From NCBI RefSeq assembly GCF_047511655.1, contig NC_133390.1, forward strand, positions 159,895,583-159,959,582: a DNA stretch of 64,000 nucleotides, in the 5' to 3' direction. Shown one piece after another: positions 56,720 through 64,000 of this stretch. The notes beneath the pieces were generated by a model, which worked only from the letters and a program-made list of their open reading frames with translations, made no database searches and was not told the origin of the DNA. This DNA is from Castor canadensis. Taxonomy: Eukaryota > Chordata > Mammalia > Rodentia > Castoridae. Numbering within the stretch: position 1 is the first letter of the stretch; each line of letters opens with the position of its first letter. The position numbers and the translations under genes are program-made.

Positions 56720-56870
56720 CTCCGCAAAGTGGGGTGCAGGAGTCCACAGACTCCTGGCATCCAGACACTTGTTAGAACGCAGAATCTCTGGCCTGTCCCA
56801 GACCCGCTGAACAGGAATCTGCATTTTCACAGAACCCCTGGGGGACTCATCTGCACCTTCAAGTTTGAGA
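56720..56870. mobile_element. MER5-type hAT remnant
   Basis: 'gttagaacgcagaatctctggcctgtcccagacc' and 'ctgaacaggaatctgcattttcacagaaccc' have the pattern of MER5-like elements. Confidence 0.6.
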
Positions 56871-57848
56871 AATGAAGGTGGCTGAGTGCACACATCCACG
56901 AAGAGAATCGCCGGGCCATGTTACCAGTCACATATGTTTACCCTCTATGAACCACTTCTTCTATTTTCTGCTCTTTTTTCTTTCATGCAACTCAACTGTG
57001 TCTTTGCACATGCTGCTCCCTCAGCTGAAAACATCAACCCCTGCACTGTCCCATGTCACTTCCTCCAGGAAGCCCTCCTTGACTGTTTCTCTGGAGGTTG
57101 TGAGCCTCCTCTCCCTTGCAGATAGAAAAACCCAGTGTCGCAGTCCCTTTATATCCTTTCCTGGAGCCTCATCTTCACTGAAGACACTGAAGAACTCTGC
57201 AGCTTGGCGCCATCAAGGTAAAATCTTTCCAATTTAGTTGTCATAATTTTCAATTAAAAAAAGTCTGATTTGCTGGTTTCTCTTGAAAAAAATGAGAAAA
57301 TGTGGCCTCATTGGGTTTCCTCTCCTTCATGGCAACAGCCAGCTTGTGCAGGTTGAGTGTCATGGTCCCCATAAGTCCATGCTCATGCCCTGTCCAGGCC
57401 CTGTGGGAGTTAAGGTTTTCAACCCTTGTTTATTCCTCTAAATCTCTCTTGCCCTTCCTGTCCCCCCATAACACTGTCCCAGCTGCAATTCAGGTCTTCT
57501 CACCCCTCCCCTTCCTTTCTCTAGTCCTTCCTAGTCCACTGACCATAACCCCTGCTCAAGAACCAGCAATGACTCCCCATTGCCTTCCCAGGCACTATCT
57601 GACATTAAAAAAAAAAGAGTTATTATTACAATATAAATATTTTCTGTTTTAAAAGGCTTAGAGAATACCGTAACAAATACCCATGTGTCCACCACACAGC
57701 TTAAGAAATAAACCACTTCAAGTATATTTGAAGCCCCCTTTACGCTCCCTTCCTTCTCTTGCTCAGGGTCACTAGTCTTGTGAATTTGCTATTTATCACT
57801 TTCATGGGTGTTTTTACACTTCTATTACATATGCGTGTGTCCCAATTA

Positions 57849-57853
57849 ATATA

Positions 57854-57896
<43 letters not shown>
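57849..57896. repeat. (TA)n microsatellite
   Basis: An alternating AT tract of nearly 50 bases with a single G interruption (ATATGTATAT) near 57859. It lies in AT-rich L1M-like text and can form cruciforms. Confidence 0.95.
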
Positions 57897-57900
<4 letters not shown>

Positions 57901-58117
57901 CATGTGTTGTATATCTGGCATCAGACTGTGTTTTCTGTCTGCAACTGGCTTTTTTCATCCAACAATATCTGTTTTTTATTTTTTTAAATTGTATTGAAAT
58001 ATAAAATTCAGACAAAGAGTGTGAAAATCATAAGTGTACAACTGAATTTTCATGAACTGAATGGAAGGTATGATTTTGAGATTTATCCTCACAGGTATGT
58101 GAGGCTTATTTTCACAT

Positions 58118-58218
58118 GGTTTTTGTTTTGGTTTAGTTTTTTGGTGGTACTAGGGTTTGAACTCAGGTCCTTGTGCTTGCTAGGCAGGTGCTCTACCACT
58201 TAAGCCATTCTTCAGTCA
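58118..58218 (-). repeat. ID SINE (minus)
   Basis: A T-rich lead, TGGTGGTACTAGGGTTTGAA to 'ctaccacttaagccattcttc'. Confidence 0.85.
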
Positions 58219-58964
58219 TTCACCTGTTTTGAAGGTGGTGGAGGGGAGACAGCTTTCCAAGGTCAAAATGCATTACTATTTACCCAAGCTCTAGAGGATG
58301 GATTTTTAGGCTGTGACCAGCCCTTAATCTGTGGGCAATGTCTGCTCATTTCAGCCTGACCACACAGCCAGGTCGCTGTCCAGCTCCTGGCTCCCCGGGC
58401 TCTCCATGGCTCCTCACTTAGTTGAGAATATCTTACTCTCCTCCTGCTCAAATCCAGGGCCTTTCATTTGCCTTCCTCTCCCTCCTCTTCCTACCTCTCC
58501 CTCCAGGCCCCTCTGAAGCCCCACCTCTGCCAGGAAGCCCTTTTGGGCAGCATTGATGGTGGTGCTGTCTTCTGAGCCACTCTCTTTCCACAGTTGTCAG
58601 AGCCTGGGAAGACAGAGACAAACCCAGTGCAGACGCTGGGGACAGTGGGTGGCTCAGCAGAGAGCATGAGAAGCTGGGACATGAAACTGATTGCTCTGGG
58701 TCTTGACTGATGACTAGGAGTTTGTCAGGAGAGATGGTAGGAGGGCACTACAGGCACAGGATAAAGGCAGGGGCTGGCCACTCAACAGCCATCTCTGGGA
58801 TGGGGATGTGAGCAGGGTGGGCAGGCCCTGGAAAAGACCGGAAAAAGAGTGCTGAGACTTGACTGTCCCCCCAAACACACCCCCTTACCGCTGTTCTGAC
58901 TTCTGTAGGCAACTAGCATTCCCCAGAGAGGGCTGTGTGTGGGAGCTAGGGAGGAGGTGAGTGC

Positions 58965-59160
58965 ATTTGATACCTACTGATGCCAGGCACCAGCAAGGAG
59001 CTTTACCTACATCCACCATCTCCTTGGCTTCTAAAGGTGGGGATAGTTACTCGGTTGTACCCGTTGTGCAGGTGGCTGAACGGGGCTCGGAGAGAGTAGG
59101 TCTCTAGTCCGTGATCACCTAGCCAGGGAGAGGTAGGACAGGTACCCAGGTCCATGGACT
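58965..59160 (-). repeat. MIR SINE (minus)
   Basis: 'gatacctactgatgccaggcaccagc', 'cccgttgtgcaggtggctgaac' and 'gtgatcacctagccagggagagg' follow antisense MIR, just upstream of the CpG island. Confidence 0.6.
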
Positions 59161-59499
59161 CTAGAGGCTCGTTAACCCTAGCGCTGCCAGAGCTAAGAAG
59201 ACACCTGGGAGAGGGTTCTGCAGGAAGCGGGTTACCAGAAGGGGGCACCCAGTCCCAGAGGCAGCATCCCCAAGGAGGAAGGGGGCTGCTAACTCCCGCG
59301 GTGTGACCTAGACCAGTCTCATCCTCCCTGAACCTTAGTTTCCCTCTTCCACGATGCCCGCTCCTTAGCCTGGGGTTCCAAATTCCCGCGCCACCGCGGT
59401 TAGCGCTGTGTGACCTTGTTCCAGTAGCCTGCCCTCTCTGGACCACCTGCCGCAGATTTCCAAGCGCTCTTCCGGCTCGGGAACGAGATTTGACAGCCA

Positions 59500-59895
59500 C
59501 GGAGACCCTGCCCCTCCTTGTGGGCTGCGGGGGCGTGGGTGGGGGTGGGGCGCCGGGAACAGCACGGTCCCCCCCAGCTCTCCCCCCACCCCGCAGCCCC
59601 AGGCCGGGGGCCGGATCCGCGCCTGGTTTTGGGCGCAGCCGTGCGGCCCCCTCCCCCGCGCGCATCTCCCCGCCCCCCGCCCCCTCCCCGCCGCTCTCGG
59701 GGAGCCGGGGCCGCGCGGCTCCTCCTCCCGCAGCCGCATCTGGGGCGCCGCGCCGGCCGGAGGAGAGGCATGGGGCGCCCGCGGGCCGGGACCGGGGCCG
59801 GGGCCTAGGCGGGCGGACCTGCGAGCGGAGCGGACCGGGCGGCGACGCAGCGCAGCGGCCGAGCGGGTCGGAGGCGGCCGAGGCGCCGGGCGCAG
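59500..59895 (+). other. DLGAP4: Probable DLGAP4 5' non-coding exon 1 (start not fixed)
   Basis: The exon would end at GGGCGCAG|GTGAGGGC (59895/59896), the best donor in the island. The GC-rich text before it has open frames on both strands because it lacks stops, but no recognisable protein. DLGAP4 encodes a postsynaptic-density scaffold of the SAPAP/GKAP family whose coding exons would lie beyond this window. The 5' boundary is a guess. Confidence 0.45.
59783..59803 (+). promoter_or_regulatory. DLGAP4: Potential G-quadruplex in the probable 5' exon
   Basis: Four G-runs at 59783-59785, 59788-59790, 59794-59797 and 59800-59803 are separated by loops of two or three bases, which meets the usual quadruplex pattern. 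In RNA it would lie in the 5' UTR about 90 bases before the donor. Confidence 0.5.
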
Positions 59896-62001
59896 GTGAG
59901 GGCGTGGGGGGGGCGCGCGGTGGCTCCGTCTCGCTTTCGGGGGCCGGCGCGCCTGGTCCCTCGGACAGATTTCCCCCCCCCCCGAAATCCGGGTCTCCTC
60001 CCCGAGTCGGGGGGCGGCACTGGCGCAGGAAAGCCCCCTCCCCTGCCGGTTCGGTCTTCGGAGCCCCCAGTGCGAGGTGGCAGCGGTACGACTGAGAAGC
60101 CCCCTTCTCTGGATGCAGTCGCCCCATCCCGGGTTCCCCGGACCCTCCAGCCGGAGGGGGGGTGGCGGCCTGGGGCCTGGTACCCCTGTCCAGGGACGGA
60201 CCCCCATCCCGGCTTTTCCCCCCCTGGCTAGGGGTAGTCACAGCTCAGAAGCCCCCTTCTCAGGCCTCCCCTCCTCCCGCAGGGTGGCCTGGGGGTCGGG
60301 CAGACCCCTCCCCTGCCGGGCCAGCCTGGAGCCTGGGTGCGCGAAGGCGCCGCCAGCCGGCCGGGGCTTTCCTCCATTCAGGCCGCTGCCTCGGATCCGG
60401 TCTCAGTCGCCCCGAGAGCGGCCGGCCGGCTCCCCCTACCCTAGCTCTTTTCCCGGACCAGCAATCTGGGGAGGGGGCGGGGGCAGCGTCCCGTTCCCCC
60501 CACCCTCCCCGCTGCATAGCGTACCCTCAGTGTTTGCGTTTCGGGAGGGGCCGGGCTGACCCGGGCACCTGGGCTGGGGGGGCGCTCACATGGCTACGGG
60601 AGGCCCCCACGTGCGGCGCCCCGCGGGAAAGGGGTTTGCGATCCGAGCGGGTGGCGGATGGACCAGGTGGTTGCGGAGGCCAGCTGGGTCCAGATGTGCC
60701 GGGCCTGCTGGGAGGGACCTGTGCTACCTGGACATGTGATGGCCCCTGGTCTCTTTGGGCCGAAACTGCTTTCTCCGATCCCTCGCCATCCCCTCCATCC
60801 ATCTCGGTTTTCCCGTTCCTTCACATTGCCTGGGTTGCGGAGAGGGACTGTCACAGACTGTTGATGTTGTGGGGAAAAAAATGAAGTGGGGGAAGGGTTG
60901 TGGGTTGGCGAAGGCCAGTTGTGGGGAGAAGGAAGTGCTCTGAGGATGGGAAGCCCCAAGCTTGGAGGGCAGTGTTGATCCAGGAGGGCTCGCAGCACCT
61001 CCACCTGCCTGGAAGTAGAAACGACTGACCGAGGTGGGGGTGGCTGCAGTAGGAGACTGAACCGCCTTGCCTCTACCCCTTGCGCCCCCTTTGGGGGCGT
61101 GGGGGAGCGTCCTGGCTCCCTCTGCGCTGTGCCTTCACTTGTAGGAAGACTGGAGGTGTTGGCAAGCGGTTGTACAGGACCATCTCAGAATGCCTGTTGG
61201 AGGAGTCAGGTAGAATTCTGTCCCTCCCCCTGTGGCCACCTCTCCCTTCCCTTCTCTGGTAGAGGGACCTGTAGGCTGCGTTTGTCCCAGGGTGTCCTGA
61301 AGGGCCTGAGCCAGGTTTCTGTGGCCAGCAGGACTGGGTGGGTCTGCAGGACTGGTGCCCTGGCCCATTGGTGGCTGCAGCGTTGGGAGCCACTGCCAGG
61401 CCCCAGAGCTAGCCTTTGGTGGCCACTCAACAGCAGATTCCGAGTGTGTTCCCAGTAGCTTTAGGGGATGCTGGTTCTGCACGTGGGGCAGGCCCGTGTG
61501 TCTGTGCTGTGGCAGGGGTGGGCCCTTCTGGAGCTAGGAAATGGCAGTAAACTTGGGCAAGTGTGCCCATGTGTGGTGTCCATGGCTCCCTTCCTGGTCA
61601 GAAGCTTGAGGCTGGCTGTGTTGGATGCTGGGGAGGTGGGCAGGGCCTAGACTGAAGAGAAAGTGCCTGATGGCTGAGTTATGTGGGACCCATCAGGCAG
61701 GGATGGAGCCTCACGTTTGAGTGCTGTGCCTGGGGCGGGAGGCTGCCTGGCAGCTGAGTTGCTGTTTCTGAGGGAAGGCCACGCAGCACTTGGGAACTGA
61801 GGTTGGAACGTGTACTTTGGAGCTTCCACAGGACTCAGTGACGTATCTAGCGGATTGGGGCACCCACTGGCAATTGTTAGGTTTTTGTGCGGTTTGCTTT
61901 GTAAATGTCAGCATTTCTACATACTGAGGGATGGTGTCTGGGCATTTTATGTGACAGAGAGCAGGTAGTCTCTACCCTCCTTACATCTATGATTGATAGA
62001 G

Positions 62002-62030
62002 ATTCATTCATTCATTCATTCATTCATTCA
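62002..62030. repeat. (ATTC)7 microsatellite
   Basis: Seven ATTC units (GATTCATTCATTC...) followed by an A-run. Likely to vary in length. Confidence 0.95.
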
Positions 62031-62199
62031 AAAAAGCATTAAAGATAGCATTCTCTGACTCCATTTAAACACTTTCATTTAAATATTCTGAAATGTGGAT
62101 TAATAAAATCTTGGATTCAGATACTCTGTTTTTAGAAATAAATGCCCACAGCCGCCAGGATAAAGCGGGCCCCCTCCCCGCAGTAGCAATGCCTCTGTA

Positions 62200-62480
62200 G
62201 CTGTGTCTTGCTCCTCACCCCCTCCCTCTTTGGCTTTGATCTCGCTGGTCTGCTTTCAATTCCTGGAACAGGCTACATTCACATTCCCTCTAGCCTCAGG
62301 GTCTTCGAACATGCTGGATCCTCTGCCTGACCCTTCCCCCCACCCCACCCCACCCCATTTGCCTGCTTAACTACTGTTCATTGGCCAGGTCTCAACCAGA
62401 GCATCACTTCCAGAAGAAAGCCTTCTTCGTGTCCAGGTCAGGTTGTGTCCCTGTCACCCTCTCCACTGCCCAACACTGTT
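62200..62480 (+). repeat. L2 LINE fragment
   Basis: 'tcttcgaacatgctggatcctctgcctg', 'catcacttccagaagaaagccttc' and 'ctgtcaccctctccactgcc' follow L2. A CCCCACCCCACCCC tract sits inside. Confidence 0.65.
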
Positions 62481-64000
62481 ACTTATCGCACACGTGGTGC
62501 AGTTGAGGTGGGAGGACAGGAGCACACCATCGTGCTGTCTCCCCAAAGGCTGAGGACGCTTCCTGGCTTGCCATAGGCACTTAGTGCACTGGTTTTGTTT
62601 GAATGAGTGGGTGGGCATGATGTGGGCCACTCTGAGTGGAGGGCTGGGCCATGGGCACGGTGGAGTCTTGGCCAGGCCTAGGTGTTCACATGACTGTCTC
62701 TGTAGGTTCCTGCCTCCAGTTGGCTCTGCACACCCAGGGGCATTTGGCCAGGATCTCTGGGAGTTACAGTCCTTTGAACCCTAAAGTCACAGAATATCTG
62801 TAGGATCCCAGAGGTCTGCAAGAGGTCAGGGGGCCATGCTTGGGTAGGCTCTGCATCTTCCATATGCCTGTGCCCCTCTGGTCGTGTACCTGCTCCTGTA
62901 TTTGTTCATTTGTCCCCATCGTCATCTGTCCACCTCTGATCTTTGCTTCGCTCACTAGGCTACTGGCTTATCCTCCCTCTAATTCCTCATTCTCTATTAC
63001 TTCTTTGAGTCACTAGTGTTTCCTGGCCCTTTCTGTGCCCAGCCCTGTGCCAGGCTTGGGGGCACAGCATTAAACAGTGGGGGCCAGCTCTGTATACTAC
63101 AGCCAATTGCTAGGCCCTTCCTGGTGCTGGGGACCAGTGCTAGAAGTGCATTCCGGAGGACAGACACTTGGAGTTTTGAGTTTGGAGGCCTTGAGAATTT
63201 GGGTGGATGGAGGATGGAGGATGGAGGTTGGATGAGAAGGACTCCACTGGCTGACAACCTCACATGGACAAAGGCAGGAAAGCAGCTGGGCAGCTTGTAG
63301 ATGGTAGGGGCATGTATCCTTATGAGAAGAGGTGGCCCACCTGAGTGGGTCACTGGAGGCTAGTCATGATGATGGGCAGTGTTCATTCTTGGTTGAGTGG
63401 CCACTCAGTGTCAGGACCCTGTTGCTGACTTGCTGTGTAACCTTGGATGAGGCCTGTCCCCTCTCTGGCCTCGCATCCTTAGCCTTGATGATCTCAGGAC
63501 TGAACCGTCCATGTCTTGGAGTCTGCAACCCTGACAGCCAGAAAGAGAGGCCTCCAGGCCTGCTTCTGTGGGCACTTGAGGGATGTCACAGGAGGGGATT
63601 TGGACAGGTGGATTTGGACGGCAGAGAGGAGCGTCTCAATGTCCAGGGATGAGGTCCACAGGAGCTGTAGGGCTCAGCAGCTTCTAACAAATAGATGACC
63701 CTGTCTGCTGATGGGGTACAGGGATGACTCGGGGTGGCATGCAAACTCTCACTGGGTACCTTTTGGGATAGGTTGTCATTCAGGAGAGTCTCCCTGTGTG
63801 TGGGACCAAAGACAAGCCCACCCCTCACTTCATCAGACTCTGGTGGGAGGAGCTTTGAGGCTCACATGACTGGCTTTCTTTTGTTGTGGCCTGTGGGGGA
63901 GGGCACTGCCCCTCTTCACAGTCTCCTGGCAATGACCTTAGGCCAAGACTGAGACCTTTAGGGCCCATGTTTTCTACCATCCTCTAGGGTAGGAATGAAA

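Larger units (their letters stand above)
50526..57600. other. Intergenic, moderate GC, no gene seen
   Basis: No exon with recognisable coding content and no CpG island. Diverged L2 pieces are probable at about 51490-51960, 56940-57180 and 57360-57600, and MIR pieces at 52880-53045 and 54120-54370. A MER5-like remnant lies near 56720-56870. The 54700-55080 stretch may be an old LTR, but I cannot name it. Confidence 0.5.
59390..60660 (+). promoter_or_regulatory. DLGAP4: Large CpG island, probable DLGAP4 promoter
   Basis: This is by far the most GC- and CpG-rich part of the window, over 1.2 kb long, repeat-free and with sharp edges. GC boxes are stacked around 59668-59692 (CCCCGCCCCCCGCCCC). 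No TATA box is seen. A consensus donor at 59896 gives transcription direction plus. The gene is not visible by protein: DLGAP4 is named from the conserved order EPB41L1-AAR2-DLGAP4, same strand as AAR2, about 40 kb downstream. Confidence 0.65.
59896..64000 (+). other. DLGAP4: Probable first intron of DLGAP4 (runs off the window)
   Basis: It follows the donor at 59896. The first 760 bases are still CpG island; beyond that the sequence is of moderate GC, almost free of SINEs, with L2-like text near 62200-62480 and MIR-like text near 63000-63500. No coding exon of DLGAP4 is recognised in it. Confidence 0.45.

Noticed and set aside
59390-59900. Antisense non-coding RNA starting from the DLGAP4 island
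   Set aside because: Divergent transcription from such islands is common, and I recall an antisense transcript named for this locus in human, but nothing in the sequence here fixes an exon or splice site for it.
59490-60095. 201-codon plus-strand frame in the same island
   Set aside because: It has the same compositional artefact, crosses the likely splice donor at 59896, and resembles no known protein.
59003-60241. 412-codon open frame on the minus strand across the CpG island
   Set aside because: It is long only because the region has few TAA/TAG/TGA triplets. It is rich in P, G, R and A with no domain, overlaps other long frames on both strands, and runs into a MIR at its 3' end.
1-64000. 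Bacterial-type features (operons, CRISPR arrays, ribosome binding sites, phage)
   Set aside because: The window is mammalian nuclear DNA; regularly spaced repeats here are microsatellites or SINEs, and no spacer-repeat array exists.

Overview
The window is nuclear DNA from a placental mammal, most likely a rodent of the beaver lineage (Castor). This rests on one clearly recognisable mammalian spliced gene, CpG-island promoters, MIR/L2/L1M/MaLR fossils shared by placental mammals, and more than 30 SINEs of two linked kinds: tRNA-like ID monomers and B1+ID dimers (B1-dID). The dimers carry the signature 'ggcagtactgggg...tagctaggattacaggcatgagcc' when read on the minus strand. The species call is inference from SINE sequence as I remember it; the gene call is firm.

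Layout. 1-1140: upstream flank with no recognisable gene. 1160-1290: small CpG-rich promoter and non-coding first exon of AAR2. 3744-18157: AAR2 coding exons 2 to 4, with clean GT/AG junctions joining into a 384-codon frame. Intron 2 is about 3 kb and intron 3 about 10.2 kb, both filled with L1M, MIR, MER5 and SINE copies. 18158-about 19310: AAR2 3' UTR ending at an ATTAAA signal. 19310-59400: about 40 kb of intergenic DNA with no convincing protein-coding gene. It holds MIR and L2 fossils, a 2.8-kb antisense L1 relic loaded with SINEs, a young 5'-truncated L1 3' end with matching target-site duplications, ERV1 and MaLR solo LTRs, simple repeats, and several non-repeat segments whose motif content suggests regulatory elements (about 21.3, 31.6, 35.6, 36.8 and 44.5 kb). 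59400-60660: a strong CpG island with a first exon ending at 59895. From conserved gene order (EPB41L1-AAR2-DLGAP4 in human and mouse) it is most likely the 5' non-coding exon and promoter of DLGAP4, with its first intron running to the end of the window.

Functionally, AAR2 is a U5 snRNP assembly factor and DLGAP4 a postsynaptic scaffold. They are neighbours on the same strand, not partners in a pathway. I found no new multi-gene system. The more notable observations concern regulation and genome history: a SINE whose target-site duplication copies the probable AAR2 branch-point region, a perfect hairpin seven bases before the AAR2 start codon, motif-rich candidate enhancers between the genes, and the recent L1 insertion.
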